A stretch of DNA of 64,000 nucleotides, from the NCBI GenBank assembly GCA_903871605.1, contig CAIQHF010000035.1, positions 1 to 64,000 of the forward strand. The letters run 5' to 3'. Of the stretch, positions 44,698 through 53,866 are shown one piece after another; positions within the stretch are counted from its first letter, which is position 1; the number at the start of each line of letters is the position of its first letter. A program made the position numbers and the translations under genes. This stretch comes from an uncultured Sphingomonadaceae bacterium (GTDB lineage Bacteria; Pseudomonadota; Alphaproteobacteria; Sphingomonadales; Sphingomonadaceae). The notes under the pieces were generated by a model. That model searched no databases. It was not told where the DNA came from and saw only the letters and a program-made list of their open reading frames with translations.

Positions 44698-45144
44698 GAC
44701 GCGTTCGAGCCCGCTCTACGCATATTGGTCGGCCGGTGCGAGATGCCCGACAATCGGAAGCAATTAGGGGCGGCGACTTGGGGTCTTGGCGCACACCGAC
44801 GATGATACGCATCTTAATGATTGGATGATCCGTCCGTCACCGGAACGAATGTCCAAAGGTTGGGAGGTCGCGGTCGCTGCGGTGTCCATTCTCGGCATCG
44901 CCATCCGCTTCACGACAGCGGCTTGGTTGCACGTCGATCGCGGCATGCGGCAGGTTTAGCGGATCATGCCAGTGGTGTTGCCGGACGGTGTATTGCAGCG
45001 GCGCGGTCGCCGCGTCGTTCGATAATGGGTTCTCCGTGACGCCGATCCGCCGGCGCCCCTTCGGCAGTCGCAGGTGTCAGGCGGCCGTGCACTAACAATT
45101 GCGCTTGTCCCCCCGTACGTCCGTTCCGTCTCGCGGGTCGTTGA
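44698..45144. other. Gene-free stretch
   Basis: 447 bases between the PLD gene start and the PhyH gene stop, with no supported gene or repeat. The PLD promoter should lie at its left side; no clear motif was seen. Confidence 0.4.
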
Positions 45145-46119
45145 TCAGGCCCAGGGATCGAGCCCGAGCAACTTGCGGCCGAGCGGATCGAGCGTGGCGA
45201 CGGGGTAGTTCATGCGCTCGAACTCACGCGGATCGCCGGGGAACGGATCGCCGCGCGGATAATCCTGCTCGGCCCAGATGCGTACGCGCTTCTCGCGCAG
45301 CCGTTGATTGTCGTAATCGGCCGGAAACATCGAGATATATTGCGCCATCCGCACGGTCTTTTCCGAGCGATTGGGCCTGACACCATGGGCCAGCAGACTG
45401 TTGAAAATAAGCAGGTCGCCGGCGTCGAGCTCGACATTGACGATCTCGTGACCGGTAACGTCGGGCTTGAACGGGTTCGAGCCCTCGGGCTGCTTGTCGG
45501 ACCAGTGATCGATATCCTCGAAGATGCTGGGCACGCATTGGAAGCCACCAATTTCGCCGCCCTGCTTCTTCAAGGACAGGATACCCTGAACCGAGATCGG
45601 CAGCGGCCGCTGCGACGGGTCGACGTCGAAGTGGATGAAGCCGTTGACCTTGCCCGATTCCCGCGCCGACTTGTTGGGCGGATTGAGGTTCGCACGGTCA
45701 TGTGCGACCCACAGGTCTACGCGGTCCCAAATATCGACGAATGCATCATAGATGCGGGGAAGCTGGCGGGTGTCCCACAGGCTTTGATGGTTGTAGACCT
45801 CCACCATGCCGGTGCCGTTGAGTTCCTTCATCGCATAGTCGCGACGCTGCGGCTGATCCCATGTCGCGGGGTTGTCGGGATCCATCTCCTGGAACTGCCA
45901 GAGCATCTCGACCACGGCGTCGATCTTGTCCTGCGGCGCCGCATCTCGGACGACGACGAACCCCTTTGTTATCCAGTGTCGCCAGTCCTCCTCGCTCAGC
46001 ACGCGTAGGGGCAGCGTCTTCTGAATATCCTTAAGCTGGGTGGCGTCGCCGCGCAGCCCAGGATGATCGCCGTGGCCTTCCAATTCGTCGTCGGCCTCTG
46101 CGGGCGCGTAGGCGTTCAT
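45145..46119 (-). CDS. Phytanoyl-CoA dioxygenase (PhyH) family protein
   Basis: 324-aa Fe(II)/2-oxoglutarate-dependent oxygenase. The metal-binding HxD is in FIHFDVDPSQ and the distal His in LLAHGVRPNRS, with the 2-oxoglutarate-binding Arg following. KGFVVVRDAAPQDKIDAVVEMLW is the standard PhyH N-terminal strand-helix. The substrate is unknown. ATG 46119 was chosen over 46191. It is divergent from an AraC regulator, which probably controls it. Confidence 0.87.
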   Translation of the reverse strand: MNAYAPAEADDELEGHGDHPGLRGDATQLKDIQKTLPLRVLSEEDWRHWITKGFVVVRDAAPQDKIDAVVEMLWQFQEMDPDNPATWDQPQRRDYAMKELNGTGMVEVYNHQSLWDTRQLPRIYDAFVDIWDRVDLWVAHDRANLNPPNKSARESGKVNGFIHFDVDPSQRPLPISVQGILSLKKQGGEIGGFQCVPSIFEDIDHWSDKQPEGSNPFKPDVTGHEIVNVELDAGDLLIFNSLLAHGVRPNRSEKTVRMAQYISMFPADYDNQRLREKRVRIWAEQDYPRGDPFPGDPREFERMNYPVATLDPLGRKLLGLDPWA

Positions 46120-46200
46120 CTTCGCTCTCCTGCGTATATCGCAACGGCACTGAAAATAATCGCTCGGGGCATCGACCGCGCGTGCGGACACGGGCGAAGG

Positions 46201-46213
46201 ATGATACTATCAT
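46201..46213. promoter_or_regulatory. Short palindrome between PhyH and AraC genes
   Basis: atgata-c-tatcat, a perfect 6-1-6 palindrome in the 121-bp divergent region. It may be part of the AraC-protein site or promoter. Confidence 0.3.
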
Positions 46214-46240
46214 GGCGTATTCCAGGATGGGCGGGTCGGT

Positions 46241-47161
46241 ATGCGCGCTTTCTACGAGACCATTGCGCCCGAGCCCGGCGCGTCATGGGCGTTTCTCGAT
46301 CGCCGGCTCGCGGACGGCATTCCGTTCGAGTGGCACTATCATCCTGAGTTCGAGCTGACACTCACGTTGAACAGCCATGGCCATCGCTACGTCGGTGACG
46401 ACATTGACGCGTATGACGATGGGGATCTCGTGCTGATCGGGCCCGGCATACCGCACAGCTGGTGTTCGCAGGGCTCGCTAGACGCTGGATCGCCGCATGT
46501 CGCGCTGGTCTGCTGGTTCACCCAGGCGTGGGTCGAGACCCTGCTTGGGACGTTTCCGGAGATGACGCCGATAACCAAGCTTCTCGCCAGGGCGCCGCAG
46601 GGCGTGCGCTTCGGCCCTGTCGCACGCGAACGCGTCATTCCACTCATGCAGGAGATGAGAAGCAGTGCCCCGGCCCGTCGGCTGCTGCTGCTGCTCGACG
46701 TCCTCGACACGCTTCGTCAGGACGGGGAGGCCGAGGTCCTCGCCAACGCGGCGCAGGTGCAGATGTCCGACCTGGCGAGCGACGACCGGATCCTGCGCGC
46801 GTTGAACCACCTGCACGTTCATTATCCCGAGCCGATCCGCGTCGAGCGGCTCGCCGAGATAGCGTGCGTCAGCACGTCCGCCTTTCATCGGATGTTTCGC
46901 CGTCATACGCGCGTGACGATGGTCGATTATCTGATGCGCCTGCGGGTGGGCCGCGCGTGTTCGCTGTTGATCGGCACGACACAGCCAGTGTCCGTGGTCG
47001 CGACGGACGTCGGATATACGAATCTGTCGCTCTTCAACCGACAGTTTTCGCGGCTCAAGGGCTGTTCGCCTTCCCAGTTCCGCAGGCACCACACCCGCCT
47101 CCTCGCAGAAAAGACCCCGGCGCGGCTGTCCATGGACAGATCGCCGATGCTTGCCACATGA
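46241..47161 (+). CDS. AraC family transcriptional regulator
   Basis: 306-aa regulator with an N-terminal cupin sensor (WHYHPEFELTLTLNSHGHRYVGD, GPGIPHSW) and two C-terminal HTH motifs (IRVERLAEIACVSTSAFHRMFRRHT and VSVVATDVGYTNLSLFNRQFSRLKG). The domain order is that of cupin-AraC activators of sugar or oxidative genes. Divergent from the PhyH dioxygenase gene, its likely target. Confidence 0.92.
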   Translation: MRAFYETIAPEPGASWAFLDRRLADGIPFEWHYHPEFELTLTLNSHGHRYVGDDIDAYDDGDLVLIGPGIPHSWCSQGSLDAGSPHVALVCWFTQAWVETLLGTFPEMTPITKLLARAPQGVRFGPVARERVIPLMQEMRSSAPARRLLLLLDVLDTLRQDGEAEVLANAAQVQMSDLASDDRILRALNHLHVHYPEPIRVERLAEIACVSTSAFHRMFRRHTRVTMVDYLMRLRVGRACSLLIGTTQPVSVVATDVGYTNLSLFNRQFSRLKGCSPSQFRRHHTRLLAEKTPARLSMDRSPMLAT

Positions 47162-47310
47162 GGTCATCGGACCATCCGACTTCACCTGCGCAGCCTCTCC
47201 AGCTCGTCTCGGGCGGCTCAGCTTCCTATCCATCGGTAATCCGGACAAGAATGCAGAAGGATCGCTATCTCTGACCGGTCTGCCCCGCTCGCCTCGCACC
47301 GACCGCCCGC

Positions 47311-47339
47311 TTGACGACTACAGTCGTAGTCTGTAAGAC
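47311..47339 (+). promoter_or_regulatory. BlaI-type operator over a promoter
   Basis: A ttgacg -35 (47311-47316) and a weaker taagac -10 (47334-47339, 17-bp spacer) bracket a perfect palindrome gactac-agtc-gtagtc (47316-47331). A third gtagtc lies at 47348-47353. The gactac/gtagtc half-sites match the TAC(A)/GTA core bound by BlaI/MecI repressors, upstream of the blaI-like gene, so this is probably its autoregulatory site. Confidence 0.6.
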
Positions 47340-47365
47340 CACAAGCGTAGTCATCGGAGTCGGTC

Positions 47366-47737
47366 ATGGCGGAACGGATCAGCGAAGCGGAGCTCGCGGT
47401 GATGGAGGTGCTGTGGTCGGCAGGCGTTCCGCTCACCGCGACCGAGGTTGCGCAGCGTATCGAGACGGGGCGCGACTGGAGCGACCGTACCGTCAAGACG
47501 ATGCTCGCGCGTTTGCTTGCGAAGGGCGTGTTGACGCACGAGGAGGATGGTCGCCGCTACCTTTATCGCCCCACAGTGGCTCGCGACCGCTATGTCGCGG
47601 GTGAATCGCGTCGGCTGGTCGATCGCCTGTTCGGCGGCCGCGCGGCGCCGTTGGTGGCGCACCTCGCCCAAGGCGATGGCCTGAGCCAGGATGACATCGC
47701 CGAGCTGGAAGCTCTTTTGAAGGAGTTGCGGGCATGA
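47366..47737 (+). CDS. blaI: BlaI/MecI/CopY family transcriptional repressor
   Basis: 123-aa winged-helix repressor: ISEAELAVMEVLWSAGVPLTATEVAQRIE, WSDRTVKTMLARLLAKGVLTHEEDGRRYLYRP, then the dimerisation helix region. Repressors of this family are cleaved or displaced when the partner M56 peptidase senses a signal. The stop overlaps the M56 gene start (ATGA). Confidence 0.92.
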   Translation: MAERISEAELAVMEVLWSAGVPLTATEVAQRIETGRDWSDRTVKTMLARLLAKGVLTHEEDGRRYLYRPTVARDRYVAGESRRLVDRLFGGRAAPLVAHLAQGDGLSQDDIAELEALLKELRA

Positions 47738-49212
47738 ACGCTTGGGCACTCGAAATGCTGATCGCCACCACCGTGCTGATGGCGTTGGTGCTGGCCGTGC
47801 GACACCCCGTAGCGCGCGCCTTCGGTCCACGTGCGGCCTATGCATTGTGGGCTTTGCCCGCGCTGCGCGTGGCGATGCCCAGCCTGCCCGGCTGGCGGAT
47901 CTTCTACGTTCCTCTCATCCACATGTCCGGCGAGCATGTCGGCGTCGGGCTGCTCAATCCGGTCGGCGCCGCGCGGATGGCGGCCGAGGATGCGGCATCG
48001 CCGCCGCTCGCGCCGCTTGCGGCGCCGGTGGAGGTCGAGACGATCCACTGGCAGGCATTGCTGCTCGCGATCTGGCTGGGTGGCGCGCTGCTGTGGTTCG
48101 GCTGGCAGATGCTGCGCTATCACGGATTTCTGCGCCATGCGCTGCGCTCCTCCGTGCTGTTGGCCAATGAATGCGGGATCGACGTGCTTGTCACGCCGCA
48201 GGTCGACGGTCCGGTCGCCGCCGGCGTGACCACGCGCCGGATCTTCCTGCCAGCCGACTTCATGAGCCGCTATACGCCATCCGAGCGACGCCTCGCGCTG
48301 CTCCACGAAGGCGCGCATCATGATCGGCGCGATATCCTCGCCAATCTCGTCGCATTGGCGGTGCTGGCGCTGCATTGGTGGAATCCGCTCGCACACCGCG
48401 CCTACAAGGCCTTCCGCGCCGATCAAGAGCTCGCTTGCGACGCGACGGTGCTGGCGGACGTCGAAAGACAGGATCGCCATGTCTATGGGAGCGCGGTGCT
48501 CAAGTCGGTGTCCGCCCGGATGCCCGGTGTCGCCTGCGCGCTCAGCCACAAGGACGAGATTGCGCGCCGTCTTCGGGCGATGGCCGCGCCGCGGATCGGC
48601 ACGCGACGGTCGTGGACCGGCGCGGTCGTCGCGATCGGGGCGATCGCGGCGGGTCTGGTCGCTACCGCCTCGGGCCACGCGACGGCGGTTGATCCCGCCA
48701 CCTATCTGCCGCTGTCCGAGATCGCCGCGATCCGCGCCGAAGCCGCGCAGGCGCGCAACGAAGCGCAACGCATCGCTGAGGACGGCCGGCGCGCCGCGGA
48801 AGAAGCGCAGCGGAGCACCGACGAAGGCCGCCGCGCCGCCGAGCAAGCCCGCCGCGAGGTCAAGCGTGAGCGTGCCGCGGAATCGCGCAGCGCTACCCGG
48901 GCCCGCGCCGATGCCCGGCTCGAATCTGCGCGTGCGCGCACCGAGGCGCTCGGCGCGCTGCGCGATGCCGCGACGGCACAACGCGTCGCATATTGGAGTT
49001 CCGCCGAAGGCGGCCGCCAGATCGCCGCCACCCGCCGGTCGATGGCCGCGCGGTGCGCCGCGCAGGGACGGCCCGTATCCCCGGATCTCGACTGGTCGCG
49101 GCTCGCGCTGTGTGGCGACACCGGCGCCAGCATTTCGGCGCGCGTCAACGCACAGGTTCGTCGCGAGCTTCTCGACGACGGCATTGAATTGAAGGACGTG
49201 CGAAGCCGGTAG
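47734..49212 (+). CDS. M56 family (BlaR1-type) membrane metallopeptidase with coiled-coil tail
   Basis: 492-aa membrane peptidase, partner of the BlaI-like repressor. Hydrophobic segments lie at about residues 1-22, 30-48 and 108-128. The gluzincin site HEGAH is near residue 191 and a likely third ligand in ADQELACDA near 232. A last TM (about 290-312, VAIGAIAAGLVATASG) is followed by 170 residues of Ala/Arg/Glu-rich coiled coil (EAAQARNEAQRIAEDGRRAA and similar). Classical BlaR1 ends in a penicillin-binding sensor; here that is replaced by the coiled coil, so the signal is probably not a beta-lactam. Confidence 0.87.
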   Translation: MNAWALEMLIATTVLMALVLAVRHPVARAFGPRAAYALWALPALRVAMPSLPGWRIFYVPLIHMSGEHVGVGLLNPVGAARMAAEDAASPPLAPLAAPVEVETIHWQALLLAIWLGGALLWFGWQMLRYHGFLRHALRSSVLLANECGIDVLVTPQVDGPVAAGVTTRRIFLPADFMSRYTPSERRLALLHEGAHHDRRDILANLVALAVLALHWWNPLAHRAYKAFRADQELACDATVLADVERQDRHVYGSAVLKSVSARMPGVACALSHKDEIARRLRAMAAPRIGTRRSWTGAVVAIGAIAAGLVATASGHATAVDPATYLPLSEIAAIRAEAAQARNEAQRIAEDGRRAAEEAQRSTDEGRRAAEQARREVKRERAAESRSATRARADARLESARARTEALGALRDAATAQRVAYWSSAEGGRQIAATRRSMAARCAAQGRPVSPDLDWSRLALCGDTGASISARVNAQVRRELLDDGIELKDVRSR

Positions 49213-49377
49213 CCGGCCGGCTCGCGCCGGGCAACGACGATGCCGTCGTCGCTCCGCCGTCCAACTCGCCGGGGCGCATTGGAAACGGTGACCTAGTCAA
49301 CGCGCCGGGCAATCATTTCATGCGAATCGCAGACCCGAAATCGCCAGGAAGACTATATTGGTCGGCAGGCGCGCACG

Positions 49378-49833
49378 TTAATCCGTATCGCATGATACAA
49401 GTTGTCGAAGCCACGCCCTGAGCTGATCCATGTCGATATCGGGATGCGCCGCCCCGATCTCGGCATGCGTTCGCGTCCAGATGGGCAGCGCTTTCAGGAG
49501 CGCTGCGTGCCCGGCGTCCGTCAGGCGCAGGCGCCGACTGCGGCGGTCCACCTTGTCCGTCTCTATCAGCAATAGCTTGCGACGCTCCAGTGGCTTGAGC
49601 GCAGCAGTGAGCGTGGTCCGATCGAGCCCGAGCAGTTCGGCAACGGGTGCCATCGTCGGCGGCTCGGGGCGGTTCAGCGCCATCAGAAGCGAGAATTGCT
49701 GGTTCGTAAGGCCGACCGGCCGCAGGACCTCGTCGAACCGCCGAGCCAATGCTCGGGCAGATCGCTGCGCATGGAGACACAGGCAGCAGTCCCGTACCTC
49801 GAGGGTCGTCGCGAACGGCACCATTTTTGACAT
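49378..49833 (-). CDS. MarR family transcriptional regulator
   Basis: 151-aa winged-helix protein starting SKMVPFATTLEVRDCCLCLHAQR, with LTNQQFSLLMALNRPEPPTMAPVAELLGLDRTTLTAALKPLE as the HTH. The Cys pair near residue 17 (RDCCLCL) could sense oxidants or electrophiles, as in OhrR/DUF24-like MarR proteins. Divergent from a glutathione S-transferase gene with a perfect palindrome between. Confidence 0.9.
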   Translation of the reverse strand: MSKMVPFATTLEVRDCCLCLHAQRSARALARRFDEVLRPVGLTNQQFSLLMALNRPEPPTMAPVAELLGLDRTTLTAALKPLERRKLLLIETDKVDRRSRRLRLTDAGHAALLKALPIWTRTHAEIGAAHPDIDMDQLRAWLRQLVSCDTD

Positions 49834-49844
49834 GTCGTTTATGT

Positions 49845-49856
49845 GTTGATATCAAC
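49845..49856. promoter_or_regulatory. Palindromic operator for MarR/GST
   Basis: gttgatatcaac, a perfect 12-bp palindrome, 12 bp upstream of the MarR gene start and 51 bp before the GST gene. It is in an otherwise GC-rich region and fits a MarR-dimer site. Confidence 0.6.
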
Positions 49857-49906
49857 TCAAGCTGTCAAGGCGGCGCTTGCGTCGCTGTCTGGGAGAGGAG
49901 AGATCG

Positions 49907-50560
49907 ATGACGGTCTTGCCCCGCATCACCACTTTCGCGTGGGTGCCGCCATTCGCACGTGGTTTCGTCCGCGACCTGCGGCCACGCTGGGCGTTCGAGG
50001 AAGTAGGTCAAGCCTACGAAGTCGATTTGATCCGCGATGGCAAGACGACCGAACATCGTCGACTCCAGCCCTTCGGGCAGGTGCCGACCTATCGAGACGA
50101 TCAGGTCGAGATATTTGAGTCGGGTGCGATCGTCCTGCGCATCGCCGAACGGGCGGGCAAATTGATTCCCGCTGATCCGGTCGCGCGTATCCGAGCAATC
50201 CAGTGGGTCATTAGCGCGCTGAATTCGATCGAACCGTGGGTGATGGCGCTCGCCGTCAATGACAAATTCGAGGCCGATCGGGAATGGTCGTTAGCACGCC
50301 ACCCCAAGGTCGTCGAAGATCTTCACGGTCGGCTGCGCGACCTTGAGACAGCGCTTGGCGACAAGGGCTGGATCGACGGCGAGACATTCACCGTCGGCGA
50401 CTTGATGCTGGTTTCGGTGCTCGGCGGCCTGCGCGGCACCGGGCAGCTTGCCGGCTTCCCCAAGCTCGCTGCCTATGTGGAGCGCGGCGAGGATCGCCCG
50501 GCGCATCGCAAGGCCATGGCAGACCAATTGGCTCTCTATGCCGAACCGGCAGCGGCATGA
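49907..50560 (+). CDS. Glutathione S-transferase
   Basis: 217-aa GST. The N-terminal thioredoxin-like part shows [54 protein letters not shown] (cis-Pro and the SNAIL-like ESGAI glutathione motif). The all-helical C-terminal domain contains [18 protein letters not shown]. It conjugates glutathione to electrophiles. ATG 49907 follows GGAGAGGAG. Probably repressed by the divergent MarR protein. Confidence 0.9.
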   Translation: MTVLPRITTFAWVPPFARGFVRDLRPRWAFEEVGQAYEVDLIRDGKTTEHRRLQPFGQVPTYRDDQVEIFESGAIVLRIAERAGKLIPADPVARIRAIQWVISALNSIEPWVMALAVNDKFEADREWSLARHPKVVEDLHGRLRDLETALGDKGWIDGETFTVGDLMLVSVLGGLRGTGQLAGFPKLAAYVERGEDRPAHRKAMADQLALYAEPAAA

Positions 50561-50625
50561 GCCGACACGCACGAGAGGAGCGGGGATGTGATCTCGATCG
50601 ATCGTCTCCTCGCGCCGGCGTAAGG

Positions 50626-51120
50626 ATGAGCGAGCTCACGACATGTCTGTGGTTCGATCGCGGCCAAGCCGGCGAGGCGGCTTCGTTCTACGCTGCGACT
50701 TTCCCCGACAGCCATGTCGGCAACCGCCATGCCTCGCCTTCGGATAATCCGTCGGCGGCGGTCGGGGAGGAGCTGACAGTCGAGTTCACGGTGCTCGGCC
50801 GGCCCTTCATCGGCCTGAACGGCGGCCCCGGCTTCAGGCCGAACGAAGCGGTGAGCTTCATGGTGCTGACCGAGGACCAGGACGAGACCGATCGCTATTG
50901 GAACGCGATCATCGGCCATGGCGGGGCCGAGAGCATGTGTGGCTGGTGCAAGGACCGCTGGGGTTTTTCCTGGCAGATCACACCGCGCCTGCTGCTCGAG
51001 GCGACGACCGATCCGGATCGCGCCGCCGCCAGACGCGCGATGGAGGCGATGATGACGATGCGGAAGATCGACATTGCCGGGATCGAGGCGGCGCGCCGAG
51101 GCAGCACGGCCGGTGCTTAG
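50626..51120 (+). CDS. VOC family (PhnB-like) protein
   Basis: 164-aa vicinal-oxygen-chelate protein: [44 protein letters not shown] and [12 protein letters not shown] are hallmarks of the 3-demethylubiquinone-9 3-methyltransferase / PhnB-like subfamily. Activity unknown. It follows the GST gene by 65 bp and probably shares its transcript. Confidence 0.88.
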   Translation: MSELTTCLWFDRGQAGEAASFYAATFPDSHVGNRHASPSDNPSAAVGEELTVEFTVLGRPFIGLNGGPGFRPNEAVSFMVLTEDQDETDRYWNAIIGHGGAESMCGWCKDRWGFSWQITPRLLLEATTDPDRAAARRAMEAMMTMRKIDIAGIEAARRGSTAGA

Positions 51121-51317
51121 GACCATGGGGCGCGGTCCGGTCGCTGGACGACGTCATTCGGATCGCGGCCGCGGGCCCGGCGGCGGGATCCCGGCATGAT
51201 AGGGCGGCGCGGTCATTTCACCCGACGAAACCGCCGACGTAGTCCGACCGGGACCGTTCGTGCAGATCGACAGCACGCGTGGACGGGGCGCCGGCGCAAG
51301 ACGATGGAAGTTTCGCG

Positions 51318-51974
51318 ATGATCCAGCTTTTCGGCCATCCCTTCTCGTCCTACACGTGGAAGGCGCTGATTGCCTTCTACGAGACCGACACGCCGTTCGA
51401 TTTCCGGATGATCGATCCACAGCATCCGGAGAACGGCGAGGAACTCGCGCGCCGTTGGCCGTTGGCCAAGTTCCCGTTGTTGGTCGATAACGAGCGTGTC
51501 GTGTTCGAGGCGACATCGGTGATCGAACATCTCGCGGTTTTTCATCCGGGACCGGTGCGTCTGATCCCATCGGATGCCGCAGCGGCGGTCGGGGTGCGGC
51601 AACTCGATCGGGTGTTCGACAATTATGTGATGAACGTGATGCAGGTGATCGTTGCGGACGCGCTGCGTCCCCCGTCGGATCGCGATCCCTATGGAGTCGA
51701 TCGCGCCCGCGCCGATCTCGTTCGCATCTACGCCTGGCTCGACAGCGAACTGGCCGGACGCGAGTGGGCGGCCGGGGACGACTTTACGCTCGCCGATTGC
51801 GCAGCGGCGCCATCGCTTTTCTACGCCGACTGGGCAAACCCGATCGCGAGCCGATACGCGACGCTCAAGGCGTATCGCTCTCGCCTGCTGTCTCGTCCAT
51901 CGGTCGCACGCTGTGTCGATGGGGCCAGGCCGTATCGCGCATATTTCCCGCTCGGCGCGCCCGATCGTGACTGA
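51318..51974 (+). CDS. Glutathione S-transferase
   Basis: 218-aa GST, second in this cluster. MIQLFGHPFSSYTWKALIAFYE, WPLAKFPLLVDNERVVFEATSVIEHLA (cis-Pro and EATSV glutathione site), and a helical C-terminal half with WAAGDDFTLADCAAAPSLFYADW. ATG 51318 begins the conserved fold. The clustering with MarR, a GST and a VOC protein suggests a detoxification unit. Confidence 0.9.
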   Translation: MIQLFGHPFSSYTWKALIAFYETDTPFDFRMIDPQHPENGEELARRWPLAKFPLLVDNERVVFEATSVIEHLAVFHPGPVRLIPSDAAAAVGVRQLDRVFDNYVMNVMQVIVADALRPPSDRDPYGVDRARADLVRIYAWLDSELAGREWAAGDDFTLADCAAAPSLFYADWANPIASRYATLKAYRSRLLSRPSVARCVDGARPYRAYFPLGAPDRD

Positions 51975-52343
51975 GCGGATCCGGGCCATCAACGCTTCGC
52001 CGTGACGGGCGGCGCGCCATCCCCGACGAGAGGCGGCGCGGAGCCGATGCGATCCGCGATCAGGGGATCGTCGTCGACCAGAATATGCGGCGCGCGACCC
52101 TCGACAGCCTCTCGGCCGCACCAAATCAGATGACGTATTGGCGTCGGTCTCGCGTCACACGACGCGCGGCACCTCGGAGGGTGGCGTGATGGCGGTGAGG
52201 CTTGGCATCGCGGGATGCCGACCGGGGCGCCGGATGGCAGCGCCGGCGTCGACGCCCCGGGACGACGCTTGGTCGGTCGGGTCGCCGGTCGCGCCAGGCG
52301 GATCAGCCGTCGGCGGTCGGGGAGGCGGGCAGGGGACCCGCGG
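51975..52343. other. Gene-free stretch
   Basis: 369 bases of very GC-rich sequence between the convergent GST and hypothetical gene; no supported gene, repeat or hairpin was recognised. Confidence 0.4.
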
Positions 52344-52718
52344 CTATTTCGTCCGCGCGGGATGCAGCGACTTGCCGGCGTCCTCGGCGGCCTTCTCCGC
52401 GGCTTGGACCTCGGCGCCGCATGCCTGCATCATCGCGTTCGCGGTAGCCGGCCTGACCGTCTTTTCCGCCTGGTCTATCGCGGCCGGCAGCTTGTCGTTG
52501 GCCAGTTCGACACGCAGCCGGCCCAGATAGAAGAAATGCGCGGCGAACAACGCCCGCTGGGCATTTTCGTCCTTGGTCGAATTGGACAGCGCATTGCCCA
52601 GGACGAGGCATTGCGCATCCGTCTGGATCGACGGAGGCGCCGCCGCCACGCTGTCGGGCGCGATCGCCAAGACCGCGGCGGCGAGGGCCGGATATAGGGT
52701 GGGTCGGCGATACAGCAT
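52344..52718 (-). CDS. Exported hypothetical protein
   Basis: 124-aa protein with a signal peptide (LYPALAAAVLAIAPDSVAAA) and a helical mature region (CLVLGNALSNSTKDENAQRALFAAHFFYLGRLRVEL). Two cysteines, near residues 37 and 99, could pair. It resembles small periplasmic proteins of unknown function from sphingomonads. ATG 52718 has GGGAGAAG 3 nt upstream. Confidence 0.7.
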   Translation of the reverse strand: MLYRRPTLYPALAAAVLAIAPDSVAAAPPSIQTDAQCLVLGNALSNSTKDENAQRALFAAHFFYLGRLRVELANDKLPAAIDQAEKTVRPATANAMMQACGAEVQAAEKAAEDAGKSLHPARTK

Positions 52719-52965
52719 GGTCTTCTCCCGGCGGTCGGCAGCCCGTAGCGGCATCGCGCGCCATCGGCTACCCGCGAACGACGCCCCGCACATGGTCGGA
52801 CAGACATCGGTCGTCGCGACGACCCCGATCGCCCGTCGCGCCGCATCTATGCCCGGGCGTTGGTGGATCGGGAGCGTGAGCACCCGCGTCGCTTCCGCGA
52901 CCGCGCGGATATCGACCGAGCATAGAGCGGAAAATCCCGTATAGGATGCCGATCGGGAGCACCTC

Positions 52966-53556
52966 ATGCTTCGGACAGCACATGTCTGGAAATGGGGACG
53001 AGCAGCCGTGATCAAGCAAGGTGCCATATCGCTGGTGATCGGCTTCGCTCTGATCGGCGGCGTGGTCGCCAACGCCGCCATCCAGGCGGCAGCACCGACC
53101 GAGCAGGCCGGCGAGTCGCTTCCGCCGGAGCTCAGATCCAATCTGGTGCGGCTGCATGAGACGGTCACCTTCGGAGTTCCAGCCCGCTACAGAGCGATGC
53201 ATCCGTCGGGCGTGCGCAATCCCGCCGTCTCCAAACGCGGCGAGATCGTCTTTCGCAACAATTGTGCCGCATGTCATGGGATGAGCGGGCGCGGGGACGG
53301 CCCGGTCGCGGGCTATCAGGCGGCGCCGCCGGCCAATCTGGCGTGGCTGTCATTGGCGCCGACCGACAAGACCTATGCCTACATATATTGGGTCATCGCG
53401 GAAGGCGGCGGCGATTACGGCTCCGAGATGCCGGCGTTCAAATCGTCCCTGTCGAAGCCGGACATCGATGCGGTCATATCCTATGTCCAATCGGGCCCAT
53501 CGCCCCCGGTGCCGGCGGACAGCCGATCCGGACACGAACCGCCCAGGCGCCGGTAG
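52966..53556 (+). CDS. Cytochrome c (single haem)
   Basis: 196-aa exported cytochrome c. A hydrophobic signal or anchor (AISLVIGFALIGGVVANAAI) precedes GEIVFRNNCAACHGMSGRGDGPVA, the CxxCH haem site near residue 103, and a distal Met in GSEMPAFKSSLS. It lies upstream of the PQQ glucose dehydrogenase gene, so it may accept electrons from it or another periplasmic dehydrogenase. The 310-bp gap before gcd suggests separate transcription. Confidence 0.88.
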   Translation: MLRTAHVWKWGRAAVIKQGAISLVIGFALIGGVVANAAIQAAAPTEQAGESLPPELRSNLVRLHETVTFGVPARYRAMHPSGVRNPAVSKRGEIVFRNNCAACHGMSGRGDGPVAGYQAAPPANLAWLSLAPTDKTYAYIYWVIAEGGGDYGSEMPAFKSSLSKPDIDAVISYVQSGPSPPVPADSRSGHEPPRRR

Positions 53557-53866
53557 GCAATCCGGGCAACCCCGCGGCAACGGCCGAAAGAGCCGGTCGG
53601 CGGTCGATCTCGACGATCGGCGACCGATGCGCCGCGCGGTCTGAAAACATGCCCGAGCCTACGCCACTCGCCGCCGTCCGGTGCGCCCGGCGCCGAGCGC
53701 GGGCGGCAGCAGCCCGCCGGCCGTTACGATACGGCCGAGGACATTTTGCGTTTTCGAGTGAAACTTAATCCACAGCAAGGGGTTCAGCGAGACATCCGGG
53801 CGAAGATCCGGGGCCGGCACCACCGTGTCCAAGCCAGCCGTCGGGCACGCATATCAGGAATTCGCT
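53557..53866. other. Gene-free stretch before gcd
   Basis: 310 bases without a supported gene. The less GC-rich part around 53740-53780 (attttgcgttttcgagtgaaac) is the likeliest promoter zone for gcd; AGGA at 53855-53858 serves its ATG. Confidence 0.4.

Noticed and set aside
47590-48981. 463-codon minus-strand frame
   Set aside because: Antisense to the M56 peptidase gene.
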